A stretch of DNA of 7,568 nucleotides from VAXT01 sp038040395 (GCA_038040395.1 JBBPIJ010000032.1:1-7568), one strand, 5' to 3'. Shown: positions 1 to 6,718, counted from the first letter of the stretch. Made by a program: numbers and translations. Notes: a model not told the origin generated them from the sequence alone.

Positions 1-455
1 AGCTGGAGCCGTTCCTCTCGGACGAGCTCGTCGGAGTGGCCAAGCCGAAGTCGCTGCCGGTTCGAGAGGGAAGGGTCCGCGTCGCGTCGCTCAAATCCCA
101 GACGTTGCTGGTACGCGAGCGGACGTCGAGCAGTCGGCGCGTCGCCGAGATTGCCCTCGCATCGGCGGGCGTGCAGACGGAGAGCGTGTGGGAGCTCGAC
201 TCGAGCGAGGCGATCAAACGCGCCGCGCGCGAAGGGCTCGGCATCGCATTCCTCTCTCGCTATGCGGTCGCCGAAGAGGTCGACCGGGGCGAGCTCGAGA
301 GCTTTCGCATCGCAGGCCGACCCCCGATCGAACGCCACCTCTACGTGGCAAGGCTTGCGCGACGCCCGCTGTCGCCGAGCGAGCGTGGATTCGTCGCGAC
401 CCTCACGCGGTGCTGCGCGAAGAGTGAGGAGTTCGCTTCCGCGTGCGTGGCATAG
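1..455 (+). CDS. LysR-type transcriptional regulator, C-terminal part (5' end outside window)
   Basis: The frame is open from base 3 to the TAG at 453-455, giving about 150 residues without an N-terminus, so the DNA-binding half lies outside the window. The visible part looks like the second lobe of a LysR substrate-binding domain. The segment LLVRERTSSSRRVAEIALA is the usual strand-helix that contacts the inducer. The segment WELDSSEAIKRAAREGLGIA is the family's signature before the hinge, followed by FLSRYAVAEEVDRGEL and a final strand-helix near PLSPSERGFVATL. A GTG at 36 is in frame but lies inside the domain and is not a plausible start. LysR proteins are cytoplasmic one-component regulators that sense a small molecule. 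The inducer and targets cannot be read from this fragment. The 3' end overlaps the following transporter gene by 13 bases, suggesting cotranscription and coupled translation. Confidence 0.86.
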   Translation, partial: LEPFLSDELVGVAKPKSLPVREGRVRVASLKSQTLLVRERTSSSRRVAEIALASAGVQTESVWELDSSEAIKRAAREGLGIAFLSRYAVAEEVDRGELESFRIAGRPPIERHLYVARLARRPLSPSERGFVATLTRCCAKSEEFASACVA

Positions 456-1078
456 CGGCTGAGGAACACGGCCACTCGCACGGTCCGCTCGTCGATCGCT
501 CCATCATCCGATCGCGAGCGGGCATCAAGGCAGTCTCGCTGAGCCTCGCTGTCCTGGCGGTCACCGCGACGGTGCAGACGGTGATCTACGCGCTCACGAT
601 CAGTGTCGCCTTGCTGGCGGACCTGATTCACAACTTCGGCGATGCGCTGACGGCAGTCCCTCTGGGGCTCGCGTTCCTCTTCCGCAGTGCCCGCGGCGAG
701 CGATGGGCAGGCGTGGCGGTCGTTCTCACCATCTTCGTCAGCGCGCTCGTGGCGCTTGTACAGACCATTCTCCGCTTCATTCACCCGCACACGCTGACGC
801 ACCTCTGGTTGCTCGCGGGGGCGGGTGTGATCGGCTTCATCGGAAACGAGATCGCCGCCCGAATCCGTACGCGAGCCGGCAAACGCCTGGGGAGCCCCGC
901 CCTCATCGCCGACGGCAACCACGCTCGAGTCGACGGCTTCGTCAGCCTCGGCGTCCTCGCGAGCGCTGCCGTCGTCGCGCTCGGCATTCCCATCGCCGAT
1001 CCGACCATCGGGCTCATCATCACGCTGGTCATCCTCCGCATCACCTGGCAAAGCTGGCATACGGTGAGAGGTTCCTGA
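443..1078 (+). CDS. Cation diffusion facilitator (CDF) family transporter, short form
   Basis: A 211-residue integral membrane protein that probably exports Zn2+ or a similar divalent metal by proton antiport. The N-terminus carries the His-rich motif HGHSHG (residues 9-14), common in CDF proteins. Six hydrophobic segments can be seen at roughly 28-48, 53-77, 88-110, 119-138, 155-181 and 183-202. TM2 has DLIHNFGD (H63, D67) and TM5 has HARVD (H160, D164). These paired HxxxD motifs form the tetrahedral transport site of Zn-type CDFs. The protein ends just after TM6 (ITWQSWHTVRGS), so the C-terminal cytoplasmic dimerisation/metal-sensing domain of standard CDFs of about 300 residues is absent. 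The GTG start at 443 is the only good choice: it precedes HGHSHG and has GAGGAG at 426-431, 11 bases upstream. Metal specificity is inferred from the motif only. Confidence 0.9.
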   Translation: MRGIAAEEHGHSHGPLVDRSIIRSRAGIKAVSLSLAVLAVTATVQTVIYALTISVALLADLIHNFGDALTAVPLGLAFLFRSARGERWAGVAVVLTIFVSALVALVQTILRFIHPHTLTHLWLLAGAGVIGFIGNEIAARIRTRAGKRLGSPALIADGNHARVDGFVSLGVLASAAVVALGIPIADPTIGLIITLVILRITWQSWHTVRGS

Positions 1079-1132
1079 GCCTGACGAAGCTGTCTTCGCG
1101 CAAGCATGGGAGCAAGGCCGGCCGCATGCATC

Positions 1133-1162
1133 CTGACGCGAACCGTAGCCAGGGACTAGCCT
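1133..1162 (+). promoter_or_regulatory. Possible promoter of the Asp-box protein gene
   Basis: CTGACG (1133-1138) matches the -35 consensus TTGACA at four of six positions. It is followed after 18 bases by TAGCCT (1157-1162), which fits the actinobacterial TANNNT -10 pattern. A transcript starting near 1169 would leave room for the ribosome-binding site at 1175-1180. The 109-bp gap after the transporter gene holds no obvious terminator, so read-through from upstream is also possible. This is a weak match in a GC-rich background. Confidence 0.3.
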
Positions 1163-1187
1163 GCCGCCAAGGACGGAGGTAGGGCGT

Positions 1188-2150
1188 ATGGCAAAGAAAC
1201 AGAAAAGGCCCGCGCCTCGACAGAGGGCCCAGCAGCGATCCAAATCTTCCCGGAGCGCGAGAGGTTCACTCGCCACAGTCGTCCCCCTCGGCCTCGTTAT
1301 CGGCGCACTAGTTGTCGCGCTCGTGTTCGTCTTCACCCACGACAACAGCCCCGGCCTCGTCTCACCGGCCGACGTGATTGCGAGTGACCCCGGCCCGATT
1401 CACGTCCACGGGCTGGGCATCAATCCCGCGGACGGATCGCTGTTCATCGCCACGCACACGGGCCTCTGGCGGACTGCGGCGGGAGAAACTAAGGCGGATC
1501 GAGTAGGCAATCACCAGCAGGACACGATGGGCTTCACCATCATCGGGGCAGATCGCTTTCTCGGCTCCGGGCATCCAGACCAACAGCAGTATCGGGACGA
1601 GGGTCTACCACCACTTCTCGGATTGATCGAGTCCACCGATGGCGGGGATTCCTGGCAACCGATCTCGCTTCTCGGGGAAGCCGACTTCCACGTGCTTCGC
1701 TCCAAAGGCAGCCGGGTCTACGGCTTCGACTCTACGAACGAACGCTTGATGTTCAGCCGTGACGCGGGACGAACGTGGACCGAGCGCCGGCCGCCGGCCC
1801 CCCTTGTTGACATGGCGGTGAACCCGTCGAACCCCGCACACCTGATTGCATCGGGCGAGGGTGGCCTCTGGAAGTCCGCCAACGAAGGGCGCGCGTGGAC
1901 GTTTGGGGGTGGAGGCATTGGCCTGCTGGCATGGCCCGTCCCCGAACGGCTTTATCTCGTCACCACGGCAGGTGAGGTGCGGATGAGTCCGAACGGCGGC
2001 AAGCGATGGACCACCGTGGGCGATGTCGGCGGAGAGGCACCAGCGCTTCTTGCGCAGACGGACCGCGAGCTTTACGTCGCGCTCCACGATGGAACAATCA
2101 AGCGTTCGCCCGATGGCGGGCGCACGTGGTCAATCCGCTCGACGCCGTAA
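1188..2150 (+). CDS. Membrane-anchored Asp-box (BNR) repeat beta-propeller protein
   Basis: A 320-residue protein. Residues 1-26 are very basic, 30-50 form one hydrophobic segment (VVPLGLVIGALVVALVFVF), and the rest is an extracytoplasmic domain, so it is probably tethered outside the membrane. Five Asp boxes (S-x-D/N-x-G-x-x-W) occur at about 40-residue intervals: 149-156 STDGGDSW, 190-197 SRDAGRTW, 230-237 SANEGRAW (degenerate), 267-274 SPNGGKRW and 307-314 SPDGGRTW. Asp boxes mark blades of sialidase/sortilin-like propellers. The opening HVHGLGINP with GSLFIATHTGLW resembles proteins annotated as F510_1955 family glycosylhydrolase or WD40/YVTN/BNR-like proteins. Glycosidase activity is not demonstrated by these repeats, and I see no sialidase catalytic signature. 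The ATG start is fixed by GGAGGT at 1175-1180, seven bases upstream. Substrate or ligand is unknown. Confidence 0.85.
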   Translation: MAKKQKRPAPRQRAQQRSKSSRSARGSLATVVPLGLVIGALVVALVFVFTHDNSPGLVSPADVIASDPGPIHVHGLGINPADGSLFIATHTGLWRTAAGETKADRVGNHQQDTMGFTIIGADRFLGSGHPDQQQYRDEGLPPLLGLIESTDGGDSWQPISLLGEADFHVLRSKGSRVYGFDSTNERLMFSRDAGRTWTERRPPAPLVDMAVNPSNPAHLIASGEGGLWKSANEGRAWTFGGGGIGLLAWPVPERLYLVTTAGEVRMSPNGGKRWTTVGDVGGEAPALLAQTDRELYVALHDGTIKRSPDGGRTWSIRSTP

Positions 2151-2205
2151 CCCGTCGGGCACTCCGCTTTCAGGAGCGCGGAAGAATGCCGAGCATGACA
2201 GGCGC

Positions 2206-2217
2206 GGAGCCGGCTCC
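2206..2217. repeat. 12-bp perfect palindrome
   Basis: GGAGCCGGCTCC is a perfect palindrome 18 bp from the tRNA-fragment repeat, on the side outside the putative island. With no loop it is a poor RNA hairpin, so it is more like a dimeric protein-binding site or chance in GC-rich DNA. No function can be assigned. Confidence 0.45.
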
Positions 2218-2235
2218 ACGTCGGCCAGGGAAGCG

Positions 2236-2281
2236 AGAGCCGACGCCCGGACTCGAACCGGGGACCCCTTCATTACGAGTG
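2236..2281 (-). repeat. tRNA-Thr 3'-part copy, putative att-like direct repeat (distal)
   Basis: These 46 bases are identical to 3949-3994. On the minus strand they correspond to nucleotides 30-73 of the intact tRNA-Thr: the end of the 5' anticodon stem, the whole anticodon loop, the variable loop, the T arm, the 3' acceptor strand and the discriminator base, plus 2 bp of 3' flank. The 5' half (acceptor strand, D arm) is missing and replaced by unrelated sequence from 2282 onward, so this copy cannot make a tRNA. Its orientation matches the intact gene and it lies beyond that gene's 3' end, as for the distal attachment site left by a tRNA-targeting integrase. The repeat itself is certain. The att interpretation is inference. 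Confidence 0.9.
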
Positions 2282-2324
2282 TTGATCACATGTCGTCAGA
2301 GGCTTGATCTGAAACTCGCGCCCT

Positions 2325-2369
2325 CTTCTGCCCTGTGACGCCGAGTAGCGTGGATAAGAAGGGCAGAAG
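2325..2369. repeat. Nested inverted repeat near the distal junction
   Basis: CTTCTGCCCT (2325-2334) pairs perfectly with AGGGCAGAAG (2360-2369) across a 25-base loop. Inside the loop ACGC (2338-2341) pairs with GCGT (2348-2351) around CGAGTA. The result is a 10-bp stem carrying a small second hairpin, 43 bp inside the putative island end. It could be a structured RNA element, a cruciform, or a protein-binding dyad for recombination. No T-run follows on either strand, so a classical terminator is unlikely. The inverted repeat is directly visible and its role is unknown. Confidence 0.6.
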
Positions 2370-2511
2370 CGGATGTGGAGGCCGTGCGGCCGCGGGAGGG
2401 TACGGCGGAGATCGCGCGGCTGGCGCTCACGGGATCGAGGGCTACGTCCGGCCCCGCCACGACCTCCGGCACAGTCCTCGGGCTCGGGAACACACGCCTC
2501 GGGCACTTGCG

Positions 2512-2544
2512 GGAGAGGCCGCCGGACAACAGCGCGGCCTCTCC
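2512..2544 (-). terminator. Hairpin, likely terminator of the secreted-protein gene
   Basis: GGAGAGGCCGC (2512-2522) and GCGGCCTCTCC (2534-2544) form a perfect 11-bp GC-rich stem with an 11-base loop, starting 18 bases past the stop codon of the minus-strand gene (2563-2952). No U-tract follows in the minus direction, as is common for hairpin terminators of high-GC actinobacteria. Position and stability support a terminator role. Confidence 0.55.
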
Positions 2545-2562
2545 TCGAGATTCACTCCGGCT

Positions 2563-2952
2563 TTAGCGCCTGTGGCAGCCGTAGTAGTTCAGAGGGATTC
2601 CGATCGACGGCAGGAAGGTGTACTGCCCGCTCGGCTCGGTCGGACATGGCTGCCCATTGAAGATGTCGGCCCGGATTAGCGTCTCCGTCCCGGTGAAGTC
2701 TGGGACTTCGGACGCTGGATCGGTCGTGTTGAAGAAGTACAGGAGCTGCACGGTCGGCCCGGTCGGAGGCCACTCCTGCCCGGGTGCCGCGCAATGTACG
2801 CCCAGGGGTGGAAAAGGTGGAACGTCAACGTTGAAGCATGTCCATCCATGGTCACTGAGCTGCTTCGGGCTGAGGCCGCCCGCTTGGCTGGCCGCCGCCA
2901 TTGGCAACGCCAACGCAACCGCCGCTACTAGCGGAATCATTAATCGCCGCAT
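2563..2952 (-). CDS. Small secreted protein with four cysteines, unknown function
   Basis: A 129-residue protein. Residues 1-24 form a clear Sec-type signal peptide (basic MRR, hydrophobic core IPLVAAVALALPMAAAS, probable cleavage after SQA at 24). The mature part of about 105 residues has four cysteines, C39 (HGWTCFN), C54 (GVHCAAPG), C103 (GQPCPTE) and C126 (YGCHRR), enough for two disulfides, and aromatic/proline-rich stretches such as VQLLYFFNTTD. I recognise no enzyme motif. It recalls uncharacterised small secreted proteins of soil actinobacteria, but I cannot name a family. The ATG start is supported by GGGGAG (minus strand, 2964-2959), six bases upstream. It is divergent from the LuxR-type gene with 98 bp between starts, so the regulator may control it. 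A strong hairpin follows its stop codon. Confidence 0.77.
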   Translation of the reverse strand: MRRLMIPLVAAVALALPMAAASQAGGLSPKQLSDHGWTCFNVDVPPFPPLGVHCAAPGQEWPPTGPTVQLLYFFNTTDPASEVPDFTGTETLIRADIFNGQPCPTEPSGQYTFLPSIGIPLNYYGCHRR

Positions 2953-2972
2953 CAGAGTCTCCCCTCTCGCTG

Positions 2973-2990
2973 GTTGATTCCGACCTCAAC
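2973..2990. promoter_or_regulatory. Candidate 18-bp operator dyad between the divergent genes
   Basis: GTTGA (2973-2977) and TCAAC (2986-2990) are inverted with an 8-base spacer, giving an 18-bp dyad. It lies 20 bp upstream of the secreted-protein ATG and 18 bp before the candidate -35 of the LuxR-type gene. Size and position suit a dimeric LuxR/GerE-type regulator acting on both genes. The half-sites are short and chance is possible. Confidence 0.3.
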
Positions 2991-3008
2991 GCTGAGCCGC
3001 CCGCGTCC

Positions 3009-3037
3009 TTGTGTCCATACGACATTCGTCATATCTT
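3009..3037 (+). promoter_or_regulatory. Candidate promoter of the LuxR-type regulator gene
   Basis: TTGTGT (3009-3014), a 17-base spacer and TATCTT (3032-3037) resemble a sigma-A-type promoter (three of six and four of six consensus matches). A start near 3044 would give a leader of only about seven bases before the ATG at 3051. This agrees with the lack of a Shine-Dalgarno sequence before that ATG. Confidence 0.38.
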
Positions 3038-3050
3038 TCGAGCACGGCCA

Positions 3051-3833
3051 ATGACTCGTTTGCGGCAGTCGGATCTTCTAGCCTTGCTCGACTTCGTCCA
3101 CGAGGCGACCGCGCTTATCGGAGGGAATGACGTCTTCCCGCCGCCGATCCTCGAGCGTCTGGCCAGGCTCGTCCCGTGCGACATCGTCTCCTACTGCGAG
3201 CTCGACCGTATGCGGAGGCGCATCTTGAGGGGCACAGATTTCCCGCGCGTCGAGAACCCGGCGGACTGGGAGCAGGTGTTCTGGCGCATCGTCGACGAGC
3301 ACCCGCTGTGCCTCTACCAGAAGCGAACCGGAGACTTCAGCGCGGTCAAGCTTTCCGACTTCATCACCCGGCGCCAGCTCCACGGGCTCGAGATCTATGC
3401 CGACTGGTTCGGCCCGTGGGGCATCGAGCACGAGCTCGAGGTCGGTATTCCCTCGCCGCGCTTCCACACCAAGACCTTCCTCTTCGATCGTGGTGTCGGC
3501 CGCGACTTCTCCGAGCGCGAGCGGCTCGTGCTCAACCTCCTCCAGCCGCACCTCGCCCGCCTCTACGAGCTCGCAGAGCTGAAGCGGCGGCTCGAAGGCG
3601 ACAGCGCCGAGCTCGGTGACGGGCTGCCGCTCACGGTGCGCGAGCGGGAGATTCTCGAGTATGTGCGGGCGGGCAAGACGAACGCCGAGATCGCGCGCAT
3701 TCTCTGGATCGCGCCGAGCACGGTGCGCAAGCACCTCGAGAACGTCTACGAGAAGCTCGGCGTCGGCACGCGCACGGCGGCTGTCGCACGCGCCTTTCCA
3801 GCGTCGCGGATCGATCATCCACAGGCCGGCTAG
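3051..3833 (+). CDS. LuxR-type (GerE-fold HTH) transcriptional regulator
   Basis: A 260-residue cytoplasmic DNA-binding protein counted from the ATG at 3051. The C-terminal LuxR HTH covers about 194-250: LTVREREILEYVRAGKTNAE, then IARIL, the recognition-helix region APSTVRKHLENVYEKLGV, and a final helix TRTAAVARAF. Residues 1-185 form an N-terminal sensor of unknown ligand, perhaps GAF/PAS-like, with WFGPWGIEHELEVGIPSP. It is not a response-regulator receiver: no phospho-accepting Asp pattern is seen. The open frame extends upstream to 2901, but that start would overlap the oppositely oriented signal-peptide gene. MTRLRQSDLLALLDFVHEA looks like a natural N-terminus, and a candidate promoter sits just before 3051. 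The gene diverges from the secreted-protein gene and lies inside the tRNA-repeat-bounded segment. Targets are unknown; the divergent neighbour is the obvious candidate. Confidence 0.9.
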   Translation: MTRLRQSDLLALLDFVHEATALIGGNDVFPPPILERLARLVPCDIVSYCELDRMRRRILRGTDFPRVENPADWEQVFWRIVDEHPLCLYQKRTGDFSAVKLSDFITRRQLHGLEIYADWFGPWGIEHELEVGIPSPRFHTKTFLFDRGVGRDFSERERLVLNLLQPHLARLYELAELKRRLEGDSAELGDGLPLTVREREILEYVRAGKTNAEIARILWIAPSTVRKHLENVYEKLGVGTRTAAVARAFPASRIDHPQAG

Positions 3834-3868
3834 GAACAGAGGCGGCCTCAGCACGAAAACGCCTTCGC

Positions 3869-3888
3869 GTAGACCCTGGTAGACCCTT
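3869..3888. repeat. Short tandem repeat, two 10-bp units
   Basis: GTAGACCCTG and GTAGACCCTT lie head to tail (9 of 10 bases shared) in the 117-bp gap between the LuxR-type gene and tRNA-Thr. A one-helical-turn period suits adjacent protein-binding sites, for example arm sites of a recombinase, but two units are little evidence. The rest of the gap (3834-3950) shows only weak GC dyads and no convincing terminator. Confidence 0.4.
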
Positions 3889-3948
3889 CTGCCGGCAACC
3901 GGGCTGGTCGAGCCGGTCGGTCGGGCAAGAGAATCCCTGGAAATTGAC

Positions 3949-3994
3949 AGAGCCGACGCCCGGACTCGAACCGGGGACCCCTTCATTACGAGTG
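3949..3994 (-). repeat. tRNA-Thr-proximal copy of the 46-bp direct repeat, att-like
   Basis: Identical to 2236-2281 and located within the intact tRNA-Thr gene plus 2 bp beyond its 3' end. Identity stops at 3995, in the 5' anticodon stem, and at 3948. An integrase crossover in the anticodon loop would produce this boundary while keeping the tRNA functional. The repeat is observed and the recombination origin is inferred. Confidence 0.9.
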
Positions 3995-4023
3995 AAGTGC
4001 TCTACCAGCTGAGCTACGTCGGC
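3951..4023 (-). tRNA. tRNA-Thr (anticodon CGT)
   Basis: On the minus strand 73 nucleotides fold into a complete cloverleaf: acceptor GCCGACG/CGTCGGC with discriminator T, D arm GCTC/GAGC around AGCTGGTA, anticodon arm CTTCA/TGAAG with loop CTCGTAA (anticodon CGT, reading ACG), five-base variable loop GGGTC, and T arm CCCGG/CCGGG with loop TTCGAGT. CCA is not encoded. Nucleotides 30-73 are duplicated 1.7 kb beyond its 3' end, marking it as a probable integration site. Confidence 0.97.
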
Positions 4024-4034
4024 GGGCCAGTCTC

Positions 4035-4040
4035 AGTCTA
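4035..4040 (-). promoter_or_regulatory. Possible -10 element of tRNA-Thr
   Basis: On the minus strand TAGACT lies 11 bases upstream of the first tRNA nucleotide, a usual distance for a short-leader tRNA promoter. Seventeen bases further upstream is GTCGAT, a poor -35. The region 4024-4127 between the divergent tRNA and glycosidase genes shows no other clear signal. Confidence 0.35.
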
Positions 4041-4127
4041 GCTCCGCCCTCGAACAGATCGACGTCTCCGCCCAACGCGCTACCCTGGCACGCGATCCCC
4101 CGGTGTATCGCCCTCATAGCCGCCGAA

Positions 4128-5135
4128 GTGGCCTGCGGCGCCGTCTTCACGAACGCACTCTCAGGCGCGACCCACGCCGAGCCGCAGCGTGCCGTCGGCG
4201 TCCAGTTCCACTGCACGTGGAGCCAGAGCGACGCGCGGCGCGCGACGATCGCTACGAGGCTCGCCGATGCCGGCGTGAGGACGGTCCGGATCGACATCGG
4301 CTGGGCCTCGCTCGAGCCCAGGCGCCGCCGGATCAGCGCCTGGCACGTCAGGCTCGCAGACCGCTGCGTCAACCTCGCCCGGGCGCGCGGGGTGGAGGTC
4401 CTGGGAACACTCCTCTGGTCGCCGGCCTGGGCCAACAGGGGCCGTGACCAGGCGACGCCGCCGCGCCGAGCCTCCGACTTCGCGTTCTTTGCGAAATGGG
4501 CCGCCCGCCACTTCCGCGGTCGCGTCGCCGCGTGGGAGATCTGGAACGAGCCGAACGACCAGGGCTTCTGGCGAGGCTCGCCGCGGCGCTACGTCCGCCT
4601 GCTCCGCGCCGCCTACCCGGCGATCAAGGCGGGCGATCGCAACGCGCTCGTCGTCTTCGGCGGCCTCGCCCACAACGACGACCGGTTCCTGGCGCGCGCC
4701 TATGCCGCGGGAGCCCACGGCGCGTTCGACGTCATGGCCACGCACCCGTACCAAGGCGACGCGCCACCCGAGACCGAAGACGGCGGCGGCGACTGGTGGC
4801 TGCTCAACCACGTGCCTGTGATCCACGACCTGATGGCCCGCTACGGCGACGGCGGCAAGCCGGTCTGGTTCACCGAGCTCGGCTGGTCGGTGCACGAGAA
4901 CCGGCCGGATATGCCCCTGTGGCAGCGCGGTGTCACCCCCGAGGAACAGGCCTCCTACCTCGCACGCGCGCTCGCCCTCATCGAGCTGCGCTACCCGTAC
5001 GTCCAGAAGACCTTCTGGTACAAGGACGCCGCTCGGCCCGGCGAGGACGAGCTTCAGGCGGGGTACGGCTTGCTCCGCGAAGATCTCGCGCCCCGCCCCG
5101 CCTACTGGGCGCTCAAGGCCCTCCTGCTCGGATAA
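4128..5135 (+). CDS. Secreted clan GH-A glycoside hydrolase (GH5/GH39/PslG-like)
   Basis: A 335-residue (alpha/beta)8-barrel retaining glycosidase. The barrel starts near VGVQFHCTWSQ (23-33). Strand 2 carries VRTVRIDIGWASLEP. WEIWNEPN (136-143) supplies the acid/base E141, ATHPYQG (204-210) is typical of the GH39-like subgroup, and KPVWFTELGWS (244-254) supplies the nucleophile E250. Both catalytic glutamates are present and the length is normal, so it should be active. The polysaccharide substrate is unknown. The GTG at 4128 is the only normal start codon in frame, but it has no Shine-Dalgarno and gives a short hydrophobic leader ending THA. The frame is open further upstream and would encode IPRCIALIAAEVACGAVF, which looks more like a signal-peptide core, so the true N-terminus is uncertain. 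It runs convergent to mmsA and they share a terminator hairpin. Confidence 0.87.
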   Translation: MACGAVFTNALSGATHAEPQRAVGVQFHCTWSQSDARRATIATRLADAGVRTVRIDIGWASLEPRRRRISAWHVRLADRCVNLARARGVEVLGTLLWSPAWANRGRDQATPPRRASDFAFFAKWAARHFRGRVAAWEIWNEPNDQGFWRGSPRRYVRLLRAAYPAIKAGDRNALVVFGGLAHNDDRFLARAYAAGAHGAFDVMATHPYQGDAPPETEDGGGDWWLLNHVPVIHDLMARYGDGGKPVWFTELGWSVHENRPDMPLWQRGVTPEEQASYLARALALIELRYPYVQKTFWYKDAARPGEDELQAGYGLLREDLAPRPAYWALKALLLG

Positions 5136-5173
5136 GAGGGTTTGGCGAAACACGGTCTGTTCCGCCAAACCCT

Positions 5174-5175
<2 letters not shown>
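5135..5175. terminator. Bidirectional hairpin terminator between convergent genes
   Basis: AGAGGGTTTGGCG (5135-5147) and CGCCAAACCCTCT (5163-5175) form a perfect 13-bp stem with a 15-base loop. The stem begins at the last base of the glycosidase TAA (5133-5135) and, on the other strand, includes two bases of the mmsA TAG (5176-5174). No U-tract follows in either direction. As the only sequence between two convergent genes, it very probably terminates both. Confidence 0.85.
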
Positions 5176-6706
<1,531 letters not shown>

Positions 6707-6712
6707 TTCGAG

Positions 6713-6718
6713 CCTCCT
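6713..6718 (-). promoter_or_regulatory. Ribosome-binding site that fixes the TTG start of mmsA
   Basis: On the minus strand AGGAGG lies six bases before the TTG at 6706-6704. The next in-frame ATG (6763-6761) is upstream of this site and lacks its own, so the TTG start is preferred and gives the normal MmsA N-terminus. Confidence 0.8.

Larger units (their letters stand above)
2151..2562. other. Gene-free stretch between the Asp-box gene and the secreted-protein gene
   Basis: I see no credible gene in these 412 bases. The short open frames on both strands lack ribosome-binding sites and are rich in Arg, Gly and Pro, as expected for GC-rich non-coding DNA. The stretch does hold, in order, a 12-bp palindrome (2206-2217), a copy of the 3' part of the tRNA-Thr gene (2236-2281), two TTGATC hexamers 22 bp apart (2282-2287 and 2304-2309), a nested inverted repeat (2325-2369) and a long hairpin (2512-2544) just beyond the stop of the minus-strand gene. 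Bases 2370-2511 show only short GC-rich dyads and repeated CTCGGG words. They may be degraded coding sequence, but I recognise nothing. Confidence 0.7.
2236..3994. mobile_element. Putative tRNA-Thr-integrated mini-island or remnant, no integrase
   Basis: Exact 46-bp direct repeats derived from tRNA-Thr bound a 1.7-kb segment (one repeat unit is 1713 bp). Recombination between the copies would excise the segment and leave an intact tRNA-Thr next to 2235, close behind the Asp-box gene. The interior holds a secreted four-cysteine protein gene (-), a LuxR-type regulator gene (+) and inverted repeats near the distal junction. No integrase, excisionase, replication or transfer gene is present, so it is not autonomous. 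It could be a deletion remnant of a larger element, a small element mobilised in trans, or one part of stacked integrations at the same tRNA. The geometry is observed. The mobile origin is inferred. Confidence 0.45.

Noticed and set aside
1079..1187. Missing CDF C-terminal domain as a frameshifted remnant
   Set aside because: None of the frames in this gap encodes anything like a CDF cytoplasmic domain, so I do not call the transporter a pseudogene.
341..1345. 334-codon open frame on the minus strand
   Set aside because: It lies antisense to the LysR, CDF and start of the Asp-box gene, with Asp/Arg-rich low-complexity composition. It is a GC-rich shadow frame.
2236..2281. Second functional tRNA-Thr
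   Set aside because: Only nucleotides 30-73 are present. The acceptor 5' strand and D arm are absent, so no cloverleaf can form.
2335..2679. 114-codon open frame inside the putative island
   Set aside because: It starts inside the loop of an inverted repeat, has no ribosome-binding site, overlaps the secreted-protein gene antisense, and is Gly/Arg/Ala-rich.
2901..3050. Upstream ATG start for the LuxR-type regulator
   Set aside because: It would overlap the divergent signal-peptide gene by 52 bp and add a sequence unlike a LuxR N-terminus. The ATG at 3051 has a plausible promoter just before it.
2282..3948. Integrase, transposase or phage gene inside the repeat-bounded segment
   Set aside because: Both strands were read and only the secreted protein and LuxR-type gene are coding. 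No recombinase motif is seen, nor terminal inverted repeats with a target duplication.
3078..3986. 302-codon open frame antisense to the LuxR-type gene
   Set aside because: It runs into the tRNA gene and mirrors the codon periodicity of the LuxR-type gene, with no ribosome-binding site or motif.
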